In this document: positions 1-7,199 of the stretch, piece after piece
How the letters are laid out: every line of letters begins with the position of its first letter
How positions within the stretch are numbered: position 1 is the stretch's first letter
Assembly (NCBI GenBank): GCA_013694585.1
Contig: JACDCB010000158.1
Span: 1 to 32,867 of the forward strand
Length of the DNA stretch: 32,867 bases
Source: Candidatus Nitrosopumilus sp.
GTDB taxonomy: Archaea > Thermoproteota > Nitrososphaeria > Nitrososphaerales > Nitrososphaeraceae
Direction: 5' to 3'
Notes under the pieces: generated by a model
Database searches by the model: none
Seen by the model: only the letters and a program-made list of their open reading frames with translations
Told to the model about the DNA's origin: nothing
Translations under genes and position numbers: made by a program

Positions 1-245
1 ATGTATGTAGTAATACATTATATCTTGAAATTGCACTGCACCGCATAACAAAACAGATACAATAACAACAATAACATATACACAAAAAAATATGAACTAC
101 AATATCTATTTCATGCGTAAAGAATAGATTTATAATTTGTCTGAGTAAGTTTGATTATGTTTAAGCAGCGTTCTATGATTTTTTTCTTCTAAGTGAAATG
201 TTATGGTTGGATTTTCTTTCAGTTTATGATAACAAATTGGTGAAT

Positions 246-614
246 TCAAACTAACTTGCTATTTGAAATCAATACTCGAGTTCTATTCTTCTGTATGGCT
301 TCTTCGATAAATGCATTTACGGTCTCAATTGAATATAATCTCAAAATTTCAACTAATTTGGAATTCTTGTTCAATTCATAATTTTTAATTTTGCCTTTGT
401 ATTTATTTTCTATTACTATATTGTTTTGAACTAATTGGGGGATGATTCTTTGGACCGTTCTTAGAGGTATTTCACTAGATTTGCTTATTTCTGTAGTAGT
501 AAAATTAAACTGCTGATTTATTATAAGAAAATCAATTACTCGAGCTATATTATTTCTAAAAATTCTTTCCAGTGGTCTATTCCTTATGAGTGTTGATTCT
601 ATAGTTTCATCCAT
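246..614 (-). CDS. Winged-helix DNA-binding transcriptional regulator
   Basis: This 122-residue protein looks like a small archaeal transcription factor. Residues about 20-75 read as a winged helix: a helix with FTTTEISKSSEIPLRTVQRI (helix-turn-helix with a recognition helix), then a basic wing segment ending ENKYKGKIKNYELN. The C-terminal third (EILRLYSIETVNAFIEEAIQ) is predicted helical and could dimerise. There is no ligand-binding or receiver domain, so the signal it senses is unknown. The ATG start is supported by a TATA-like box centred about 23 bases upstream, as expected for a leaderless transcript. Target genes cannot be read from the sequence. The neighbouring acetyltransferase lies just upstream on the same strand, about 50 bases away. 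The DNA-binding fold is fairly sure; the specific role is unknown. Confidence 0.7.
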   Translation of the reverse strand: MDETIESTLIRNRPLERIFRNNIARVIDFLIINQQFNFTTTEISKSSEIPLRTVQRIIPQLVQNNIVIENKYKGKIKNYELNKNSKLVEILRLYSIETVNAFIEEAIQKNRTRVLISNSKLV

Positions 615-632
615 GTTAGATACTCTTTGTAA

Positions 633-641
633 TAATATAAA
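633..641 (-). promoter_or_regulatory. TATA-like box of the winged-helix regulator
   Basis: On the minus strand TTTATATTA lies 19-27 bases before the ATG at 614. This is the distance expected for an archaeal TATA box serving a leaderless mRNA. Confidence 0.45.
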
Positions 642-662
642 TTGTTTATGCCAAAACTGGCG

Positions 663-1109
663 CTAAAGATCGAACCTTAACATTATTGCTTTCTTCTTGA
701 ATCCTATTTTCTCGTAAAATTTCGATACTTTTTCATCACAATCAAGAATTACTTTATAGCATCCACGTTCCCGTGATATGGTAATTAGCTTTTTTATTAT
801 TTCTTTTCCAATACCTCTACCTTCGTACCCTTTTCTAGTTGCTACATCTTCTATGTGCCCGACCTTACCTCCGTTATGGATGAATTTTTGTTCTATGAGT
901 AATGTGGCCGTGCCAATGACTTCTCGACTCTTTGCATCTTCTGATATAATTATTACATAGTCCTTGTTTGTTATAATTTCTTTTATAATTTCTTTTTTTA
1001 ACTCTTCATTAGTATTGATACCGCCTATCGTGGATAAGTTTGAGAGGGTTTCAAAGAACCCATTATCAAAATCATTCTCTTCAATTTCTCTTATTGTGAA
1101 TGACATGCG
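663..1109 (-). CDS. GNAT N-acetyltransferase, GNA1-like
   Basis: This is a GCN5-related acetyltransferase that transfers acetyl from acetyl-CoA. The CoA-binding motif is seen as ATRKGYEGRGIGKEII. The following strand-helix block, RERGCYKVILDCDEKVSKFY then EKIGFKK, closely resembles eukaryotic glucosamine-6-phosphate N-acetyltransferase (GNA1), in which GCYKVILDC and FYEKxGF are hallmarks. A GNA1-like role would make GlcNAc-6-P or GlcNAc-1-P on the way to UDP-GlcNAc, which fits the GlmM-type mutase at 12.6 kb; this is inference. I chose the ATG at 1109 (MSFTIREIEENDF) because family members start at this strand. An upstream in-frame ATG at 1154 would add 15 residues of no recognisable fold. 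Other GNAT substrates (an amino acid or protein N-terminus) remain possible. Confidence 0.7.
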   Translation of the reverse strand, partial: RMSFTIREIEENDFDNGFFETLSNLSTIGGINTNEELKKEIIKEIITNKDYVIIISEDAKSREVIGTATLLIEQKFIHNGGKVGHIEDVATRKGYEGRGIGKEIIKKLITISRERGCYKVILDCDEKVSKFYEKIGFKKKAIMLRFDL

Positions 1110-1563
1110 TCTTAAATTATTTTGGTATATTGTTAAATTAATCTTTATTCTCAAGTATTTGTTCTAAAACACGAAAATTAGTTTGATACATACTAAAATT
1201 ATATAAAAGCTCTTCCCAGTGGGTTGAACATACAATTAATATCTATGTTCATTTGATACTGTCTTGATTGTTCTAGAGTCTTTTGGGCTATTTATGTGTC
1301 CTCCAACTTATAATCTTCATTATATCCATATCTTGAGAGGGTCCTAGAGTTTTGAAATAAACATTATCTGGGCAAATGATATCCCCTTGTTAAATGCATG
1401 TTACTATAACTGACCTTGTTTTTTCATGGATAAACTTTGTACTATTAAAATTAAACTATCGAATGTCTTTAGCTTATAATATTGTATAAAGAAATTACGA
1501 ATTCTTTAGAAATGCTAATTAATATATTTCCTTTAATCAATTATTAGTGTAAAAATAATATCC
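1110..1563. other. Gene-free intergenic region between divergent genes
   Basis: I see no convincing gene here. The first 45 bases could be an N-terminal extension of the acetyltransferase. The rest is AT-rich with short scattered stops in all frames. A TATA-like CTTTAATCAATT near 1527-1538 lies about 30 bases before the response-regulator ATG and is the likely promoter of the two-component operon. Confidence 0.5.
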
Positions 1564-1983
1564 ATGACGTCCGAAGTTGAAATTAACAATCCTTACAAGA
1601 ATAAGATGGCTAGAATAATGGTAGTGGATGATGAAAAAGATATTCTTAGAATTATTAAGAGAGATTTGGAAATAACAAATGAATTTCAGGTGGAAGTATT
1701 TTCGAGTGGACTTGATGCGTTGAGCTCATTTAAGAATCATGAATTAGGCTACTATGACGTAATCATCACTGATATTAGAATGCCTAGAATGAATGGTTTT
1801 GAGTTGTATAGACATATCAAGGAAATGCGCCCTGATACCAAAATTGCCTTCATTACTGCGTTTGAAATAAACAGAGATGAATTTACAAAAGTTCTTCCTT
1901 CCATTGATGTTAAAGATTTTATTATTAAACCGATCGATATGAATGATTTAATTTTTAAGATTAAATCTATGTTAGCAATTTAA
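1564..1983 (+). CDS. Receiver-only response regulator
   Basis: This 139-residue cytoplasmic protein is a single CheY-like receiver domain. The acidic pair is D22/D23 in MVVDDEKD, the phospho-acceptor is D70 in VIITDIRMP, the conserved Thr is T98 in FITAF, and the invariant Lys is K122 in FIIKPI. Every residue needed for phosphorylation is present. It ends straight after the receiver fold, so it has no output domain and must act by protein contact. Only 38 bases separate it from the histidine kinase downstream, so the two are very likely co-transcribed partners. The ATG at 1564 fits the TATA spacing; an internal ATG at 1606 (MARIMVVDDE) would still keep the whole domain. Confidence 0.9.
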   Translation: MTSEVEINNPYKNKMARIMVVDDEKDILRIIKRDLEITNEFQVEVFSSGLDALSSFKNHELGYYDVIITDIRMPRMNGFELYRHIKEMRPDTKIAFITAFEINRDEFTKVLPSIDVKDFIIKPIDMNDLIFKIKSMLAI

Positions 1984-2021
1984 ATGGAACTTTCATATCA
2001 AAAATGTTAAACAGCTTGTAA

Positions 2022-3842
2022 ATGATAAGTATAGTATCATCTAGAAATAATATTTTCTTGCTAATTCTTGTAGTTGGCGTAGGTATTTCTTTGTCTATAT
2101 TATCTTATCATTATTCTGGTCTAACAGCAGATCAAATTGGTGAAATTGCTTCTGGTGATATCAGGTCAAATGCTATAATTGAAACAGACGGTCTTTCTAA
2201 AACTCTGTTACATATTATAGATCCAGTATCTACTAACCTCGAGATCTTATCTAAAATTGTAAATTACAGCAATATAGATGGAACTAAAATAATTATGGAT
2301 GAAGTTCAGAACTCGACAAAGTCATTGACGGAGGGATACTACTGGATAAATGAAGATGGTCGAATCGTCTCAATAAGCAACGTTAACTCAAGTGTAATTA
2401 GTTCATATAGTAGTATTGATTTGAGTAATAGAGAATATTTTGTTATCCCTAAAGAGACTCATACTAGCTATTATAGTAGTGCAATAGAATCTATAGATAA
2501 AATTCCGCGACTTTATATTTCATATCCTATTATGGAAAAATCCGCCGGAGAATCCGTGTTTAAAGGGGTTATTGTTGCATCAATCAAAATCCATGAATTA
2601 GGTCGTTTTTTACAAAGCGAGTTAGCCCCTCAAGTAGCAGGCAATGTTGGATTAATGGATAAGAATGGTATTATTATTTATGGCAGTAATCCTTCGCTCA
2701 TTGGAAAATATTATCTTGGAAAAGACTTTCAAGCCCTAGTGCCTGAGGAAATTAGAGAACCTTATAATTCTCTTCTGGCTAAAGGTCTTCAAGGATCTGC
2801 GGGAGCCGAAGATCTAATATTGCTTGGAGGAAACAAGACTACCATTACTTATCAACCCGTCTACATAGGTGGAAAGTATTTGTGGACTTTGTTTGTAAGC
2901 TCTCCTCATCAATTAGCAGCTGAGGTGGGGTTTTTGATAAATAATCAGAAAAATTTTAGCACTTTAATGATCCTAATAATTGGAGCTGTAGCCTTGGGCA
3001 TTGCGTTTTTGATCCTTTCCTGGAATAAACGACTGGAGTCGGCAGTAAATTCGAGAACTATCGAACTAAAAGATGCAAATAATTCATTGATAAAATATAA
3101 TAAGTTACTCGAATCGGCCAATGAAAAACTAAGCATTCATGATAAGATGCAAAAAGAATTCATAAATATTGCTGCTCATGAATTGAGAACTCCTATAATG
3201 CCTATACTGGGAGATGCGATATTTCTTGAAAAGCAATTCGAAGAGGGAAAAGAAGAAGTCAAAGTTGACAGAGAACAAGTAAGTTCTATTATTAGAAACG
3301 CCAAACGCTTAAAGAGATTGGCATCAGATATTTTAGATATTACTAAGATCGAAAGTCAGTCCCTGAAGCTTAACAAAGAACGCTTTAATATTAAGGACAT
3401 TATTTTGTCATCCATCAGTGATATAAAAACTCAGTTATTAAGCAGTAATCCAGAACAGCTAGAAAATTTGAATATAGTATATGAACCTAAAGACATCTTT
3501 GTATTTGCAGATAAAAATCGAATCACTCAGGTTATTTTTAACCTTCTTGGTAATTCTGTAAAGTTTACTGAAAAAGGGTCGATCGGCATCGATGTAAAAA
3601 TCGAGAGAGATGTGGTAAAAAATATTGAAACTGTGATCGTCAGTATATGGGATACTGGACAAGGTATCGATCCTGATATACTCCCCAGATTGTTTACGAA
3701 ATTTGCTTCCAAGTCTTTTGAAGGTACGGGTCTAGGCTTGTTTATATCAAAGAGTATTATTAATTCTCATAATGGCAAGATCTGGGCAGTCAATAATCCT
3801 GATGGAGGTGCTACCTTTTATTTTAAAATACCTCAACAATGA
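2022..3842 (+). CDS. Membrane histidine kinase with extracellular Cache sensor
   Basis: This 606-residue sensor kinase has a first membrane segment at about residues 11-29. An extracytoplasmic region of about 270 residues follows, with features of a Cache/PAS-like sensor (GYYWINEDGRIVSIS, SNREYFVIPK, GVIVASIKIHEL, VGLMDKNGIIIYGS). A second membrane segment lies at about 313-333, then a coiled coil (residues about 340-375) and the HisKA domain with the phosphorylated His386 in AAHELRTP. The ATPase domain has the N-box (TQVIFNLLGNSVKF), G1 (DTGQGID) and G2 (GTGLGLFISKSI). All catalytic boxes look intact. No clear HAMP domain is visible between the second membrane helix and the coiled coil. It presumably phosphorylates D70 of the receiver protein just upstream. 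The ligand is unknown. Confidence 0.92.
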   Translation: MISIVSSRNNIFLLILVVGVGISLSILSYHYSGLTADQIGEIASGDIRSNAIIETDGLSKTLLHIIDPVSTNLEILSKIVNYSNIDGTKIIMDEVQNSTKSLTEGYYWINEDGRIVSISNVNSSVISSYSSIDLSNREYFVIPKETHTSYYSSAIESIDKIPRLYISYPIMEKSAGESVFKGVIVASIKIHELGRFLQSELAPQVAGNVGLMDKNGIIIYGSNPSLIGKYYLGKDFQALVPEEIREPYNSLLAKGLQGSAGAEDLILLGGNKTTITYQPVYIGGKYLWTLFVSSPHQLAAEVGFLINNQKNFSTLMILIIGAVALGIAFLILSWNKRLESAVNSRTIELKDANNSLIKYNKLLESANEKLSIHDKMQKEFINIAAHELRTPIMPILGDAIFLEKQFEEGKEEVKVDREQVSSIIRNAKRLKRLASDILDITKIESQSLKLNKERFNIKDIILSSISDIKTQLLSSNPEQLENLNIVYEPKDIFVFADKNRITQVIFNLLGNSVKFTEKGSIGIDVKIERDVVKNIETVIVSIWDTGQGIDPDILPRLFTKFASKSFEGTGLGLFISKSIINSHNGKIWAVNNPDGGATFYFKIPQQ

Positions 3843-3864
3843 ATTGATTGGGGATAAATCAATT
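3842..3864 (+). terminator. Inverted repeat directly after the kinase stop codon
   Basis: AATTGATT and AATCAATT form a perfect 8-bp stem around a 7-base loop, beginning at the last base of the stop codon, with TTTT tracts 5-20 bases beyond. It could end or stabilise the two-component mRNA. Archaeal termination mainly needs only T-tracts, so the function is uncertain. Confidence 0.35.
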
Positions 3865-4002
3865 ATGCCTTTTCAGATTTTATATAATCCAAGTTGATCT
3901 CAACTTTGAAAGTATAGTATTAGAATGGAAGAATAACTAACCCGCAAAGTAAAATGAAATAAAATACAGTGGCTGGATAACGATGTTTAATATTTTTTAA
4001 TA

Positions 4003-4227
4003 TCATTCTGGATTGTTTTCTGTTTCATGTTTTGTTTTTTTGTCTAATCTTTTATTCCATAACTTACTTGCGACGAATAGCAAAACTATGGTTATTATCA
4101 GTGCTATTTCAAGAATTATTAAACTCGTAATGGTAAGTGTCTCAAATATTTGAATCAATACTATGCCCATTATATTTCCGGTAATTAATGCGATAAAAAA
4201 AATCTTTAATATCTCCTTCCTTGTCAT
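4003..4227 (-). CDS. Small two-helix membrane protein
   Basis: This 74-residue protein is not recognised by family. Two hydrophobic stretches, about residues 8-27 and 32-54, separated by a short polar turn (FETLT), should cross the membrane as a hairpin. A strongly charged tail follows (KLWNKRLDKKTKHETENNPE). By the positive-inside rule the lysine-rich tail is probably cytoplasmic. A TATA-like TTTAATTTTATTATAT and a GGAGAG stretch lie upstream of the ATG at 4227. It converges on the histidine kinase gene and has no obvious operon partner. Function unknown. Confidence 0.6.
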   Translation of the reverse strand: MTRKEILKIFFIALITGNIMGIVLIQIFETLTITSLIILEIALIITIVLLFVASKLWNKRLDKKTKHETENNPE

Positions 4228-4366
4228 ACTGCGATTATCTCTCCATATAATAAAATTAAATATATTTTTATTGAATTGACTTATTTACCTTGACTGAATA
4301 ATTATTGAATTAATGTAGTCCATATTTGGAATCTATGGTATAAAATGTCAAATAAATTATATTTTA

Positions 4367-4963
4367 TTAAAAGCTATCAAATCCCCCACCATCAAAATCA
4401 AATCCTCCTCCTCCTCCTATATCTCCGCCCTGCATGTCTACATTTTCTGTTGCTCCTGTTTCTGTGCCGGCTCCCGAATCAGATTCCGACCCCGTGGCAC
4501 CGGTATCTCCTGTGTCTCCAGCCATTGAACTCTCCATTGGATTAAGGGCCATACCCATAAAAGACATCAACGACATAAAGAACACCATATCCATAATGCC
4601 AGAGAAAATCAAAAATGGCATCCATGATCTGTTGTTTCCCATAAATGTTTGGAGTTGGGCTTTATCACCTTGTGAATACCATTGCTGCGCTTGTCTCAAT
4701 TTATTCTCTAGTACCTGTTGTTTTGAAGTTAATACCTTTAAACCCGTGTCTGTTAATTTATATTGCATTTTCTTCCCCAAGAAAAATATTTTCTTTTCAA
4801 CTTTAATGACCAGTCGTTGGCTTTCTAATTCCTTAAGAATTGTCTCAACTTCTGACTTTGTAAGTTTGGTAAATTTCATGATTTTATCTAAAGTATTAAA
4901 ATTCTTATATATTGCACTAAGAACTATGAAATGTGTTGGACTATCGTTAAGATTGAATGACAT
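4367..4963 (-). CDS. Winged-helix protein with hydrophobic segment and Gly/Asp-rich tail
   Basis: The order of parts is unusual. Residues about 1-75 form a winged helix (SPTHFIVLSAIYKNFNTLD, then KFTKLTKSEVETILKELESQ and a wing FFLGKKMQYKLTDTGLKVL). A short amphipathic linker rich in Gln follows. A hydrophobic segment at about 112-134 (PFLIFSGIMDMVFFMSLMSF) comes next. The tail of about 60 residues is made of Gly, Asp, Ser, Thr and Glu, ending in GGGGGFDFDGGGFDSF. No lysine or arginine occurs in the tail. I chose the ATG at 4963 because a TATA-like TTTAAGTAT lies 22-30 bases upstream; an in-frame ATG at 5050 would add 29 residues lying across that promoter. It may be a membrane-tethered regulator. 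Function unknown. Confidence 0.65.
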   Translation of the reverse strand: MSFNLNDSPTHFIVLSAIYKNFNTLDKIMKFTKLTKSEVETILKELESQRLVIKVEKKIFFLGKKMQYKLTDTGLKVLTSKQQVLENKLRQAQQWYSQGDKAQLQTFMGNNRSWMPFLIFSGIMDMVFFMSLMSFMGMALNPMESSMAGDTGDTGATGSESDSGAGTETGATENVDMQGGDIGGGGGFDFDGGGFDSF

Positions 4964-4984
4964 ATTTATAAAATATATAAAGTT

Positions 4985-4993
4985 ATACTTAAA
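4985..4993 (-). promoter_or_regulatory. TATA-like box that decides the start at 4963
   Basis: On the minus strand TTTAAGTAT occupies -22 to -30 relative to the ATG at 4963, as for a leaderless archaeal transcript. The longer reading frame from 5050 would run through this box, so the shorter protein is preferred. Confidence 0.45.
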
Positions 4994-5221
4994 TACTATT
5001 GTATTTTCTGCTTTTCTACTAAATTGGTTTGGTGATGAAAAAGGTGACATTTTAATACCATATCATTTTGCAAAATTTAACTAGATGGAAATTTTTTTGC
5101 ATTTTAGATTTCAAGTCAACTGAAGAATCATCAATCCTAATAATCCTACGATCATTCCTATGTCCTACGTCATCGATATCAATACTATCCTCTCCATACA
5201 CTTTTTAACAAATATCCTGTT

Positions 5222-6169
5222 ATGATAATTGAAATCATAACGAGAACCGAAGCATCAATAGAAACTAGGAGGTTAAAAATAGTTGTTGTTATACTAACTA
5301 TTTATCTAGCGATAGAAATCGTGGCTGGATATATCACCGGTAGTCTGGCGTTAATTGCTGATGCTCTGCACATGTTTGCCGATGTCTTCGGAATTTCGCT
5401 TGTTCTTGTGGCTTCCATGTTTAGTAAAAAACCTCCAACTCCTTTACATACCTACGGATTCTATAGGTCTGAAATTCTCTCCTCTCTTGCCAATTGCGTT
5501 ATTCTGCTATTGATATCAATCTTTATCATATTGGAAGCCTATCGACGGATTTTTGAACCTCACAATATAGAAATCTCCTTAATGCTGATCGTTGCTATAA
5601 TAGGATTAATTGTAAATCTTTTTGGGCTTAGACTATTAAAAGGAACACATACGCATACGGATCATGTATTTTCTGAATCAACTCCGAGGCATAATAATCT
5701 AGGAAAGACTGATGCTCTTCATATTCAAGGTGCAAAGCTAGAACTATTTAGTGATCTTCTTGGATCTGTTGCAATCATCATTGGAGCTGTTCTTATATTT
5801 TATACCGATTTTTATCTGATAGATTCTATAATTAGCTTTGGTCTTGCTCTGTTCATTATACCTCGTGTTTGGTATTTGTTGCAAAGATCGGTATCAATTT
5901 TGATGGAGAGTTCTCCTTCAAGTTTGTTGTATAAGGACATAAAGGATTCAATTCTACAGATAAGAGGTGTAACCGGAGTGTTTGATCTCCACATATGGAG
6001 TATAACATCCGGAAATATTGCATTATCTGCACATATAATTATTTTTAATTCAACTAAATCACAAGAGATACTCCAAGAAATAAATTCACTCTTAGAAAAG
6101 AAATTTGGAATCTATCATACTACAATTCAGATCGAAAAATATCATACAGTTGATGATAGGGATCATTAA
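5222..6169 (+). CDS. CDF-family divalent metal cation transporter
   Basis: This 315-residue cation diffusion facilitator exports Zn2+ or a similar metal from the cytoplasm using the proton gradient. Six hydrophobic segments are visible between residues about 20 and 225, followed by a soluble domain of about 85 residues with the metallochaperone-like CDF fold (GVTGVFDLHIWSITSGNIAL, then SAHIII). The His-rich loop at residues 142-167 (THTHTDH, RHN, HIQG) is typical of the Zn subgroup. In TM2 the metal site is H50-x3-D54 (ALHMFAD). In TM5, where most Zn CDFs have HxxxD, this protein reads LELFSD, that is E174-x3-D178. It is transcribed alone, away from the winged-helix gene at 4367-4963. Family assignment is sure; the metal is not. 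Confidence 0.92.
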   Translation: MIIEIITRTEASIETRRLKIVVVILTIYLAIEIVAGYITGSLALIADALHMFADVFGISLVLVASMFSKKPPTPLHTYGFYRSEILSSLANCVILLLISIFIILEAYRRIFEPHNIEISLMLIVAIIGLIVNLFGLRLLKGTHTHTDHVFSESTPRHNNLGKTDALHIQGAKLELFSDLLGSVAIIIGAVLIFYTDFYLIDSIISFGLALFIIPRVWYLLQRSVSILMESSPSSLLYKDIKDSILQIRGVTGVFDLHIWSITSGNIALSAHIIIFNSTKSQEILQEINSLLEKKFGIYHTTIQIEKYHTVDDRDH

Positions 6170-6242
6170 ATGTTTTTTATTATTTTAACTTGAATTTCAC
6201 TATAATGTCGTCATCAGTATTGGATAAAGTAGATATTTATGT

Positions 6243-6812
6243 ATGCAACCTGATCAATATTCGTCCTCAATGGTTTCTGAAATAACTATCGCGCTGGATC
6301 TCGATTCTGTTTTGGCTGACGTAATGCAAATCTGGTTAGAAGAATATAATGCAATTTTCAATACCGACATAAAAAAACGAGATATATCTGATTGGCACAT
6401 ACATAACATATTACCAATAAATAAACAACAGATAACGGATTTATTCATAATGGTCTGGAAAAAACGATGGCAGGACATACCTCCTACTAGTAATGACATT
6501 TCAGATGTAATAAATCAATTACAAGACAAGGGCTTTCGAATATCCATCATTACAAAGAGAGAGCGAGTTACAATGCCATTTGTGGCTCATTGGCTCGATC
6601 TAAATAATATACCTTACAATGACATTGTTTTCATTTTTGATGATGTGTCAAAGAGCCATTTTCCTTTCTTTCTATTGGTTGATGATTCTCCAATCAATGC
6701 GAAGGAAATTGTTACTCCTAAACAGATAATAATTTTTGATCAGCCTTGGAATAAATCTTTAGTATCTTATACAAGGATAAACAGATTGAATGAACTAATT
6801 GACTTGGTATAG
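6243..6812 (+). CDS. HAD-type 5'(3')-deoxyribonucleotidase-like protein
   Basis: This 189-residue soluble protein belongs to the NT5C-like branch of the HAD phosphatases. Motif I is D19-L-D21-S-V, with D19 as nucleophile and D21 as acid/base. Motif II is the Thr in ISIITKRE, and motif IV is the DD pair in FFLLVDDSPINA. The cap between motifs I and II contains the helical block VMQIWLEEYNAIFN. Members dephosphorylate deoxynucleoside monophosphates, although archaeal homologues are poorly characterised and could act on other small phosphates. The ATG at 6243 is used here; an internal ATG at 6270 (MVSEITIALDLD) would also leave the whole fold intact. It follows the metal transporter in the same direction by 73 bases. 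Confidence 0.8.
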   Translation: MQPDQYSSSMVSEITIALDLDSVLADVMQIWLEEYNAIFNTDIKKRDISDWHIHNILPINKQQITDLFIMVWKKRWQDIPPTSNDISDVINQLQDKGFRISIITKRERVTMPFVAHWLDLNNIPYNDIVFIFDDVSKSHFPFFLLVDDSPINAKEIVTPKQIIIFDQPWNKSLVSYTRINRLNELIDLV

Positions 6813-6837
6813 GGGGTATAACGCTTGACCTTCCGTT

Positions 6838-7068
6838 CTATTTTATTCTACTATCCAATTCTATAAATAATCTATTTAAGGCTGATGATAGCCCGTTATA
6901 ATTACAAAGGAAATTAAAACTTTCTTCAAATTTGTCTTTATCCGAAGTTGGTTTTCCCAAGTAATCCAATTCTATATCTTCCAAATCTGTTTTCAAATAA
7001 ATCACTATGGAAAATCTTTCGTCTGCATTGATATTACTTAATTTGTATTCTCTAAGCTCAATCTTCAT
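6838..7068 (-). CDS. Small hypothetical protein with Shine-Dalgarno start
   Basis: This 76-residue soluble acidic protein is not recognised. It reads as two or three beta strands (KIELREYKLSN, RFSIVIYLKTDLEDIELDYL) followed by helices (FEESFNFLCNYNGLSSALN, LFIELDSRI). I chose the ATG at 7068 because GGGAGG lies 6 bases before it, a rare clear Shine-Dalgarno in this window. An upstream in-frame ATG at 7131 would add 21 residues and put the GGGAGG inside the gene. It lies downstream of the PurF-like gene on the same strand, about 130 bases after it. Function unknown. Confidence 0.5.
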   Translation of the reverse strand: MKIELREYKLSNINADERFSIVIYLKTDLEDIELDYLGKPTSDKDKFEESFNFLCNYNGLSSALNRLFIELDSRIK

Positions 7069-7074
7069 TATCGT

Positions 7075-7080
7075 CCTCCC
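7075..7080 (-). promoter_or_regulatory. Shine-Dalgarno GGGAGG
   Basis: The minus strand reads GGGAGGACGATAATG, giving a 6-base spacer to the ATG at 7068. It decides the start of the small hypothetical gene. Confidence 0.55.
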
Positions 7081-7199
7081 TTCGATCACAAATTTATTCT
7101 CTAGAATAACTTTCCTTCTATTCAAGATCAACAGTATTATAACACTATAATATCTAATTTAATATTAAAGTTCTCTTTATGGGGTATATTGTTGTCTAC

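Noticed and set aside
4380-4420. Tandem CCT triplets
   Set aside because: These are the complement of the glycine codons in the Gly-rich tail of the winged-helix protein, not a separate repeat element.
4434-5084. Long open frame of 216 codons on the plus strand
   Set aside because: It runs antisense to the winged-helix gene at 4367-4963, and its opening is the complement of the Gly/Asp tail (Ser/Pro/Val repeats). There is no domain logic, promoter or ribosome site, so it is a shadow.
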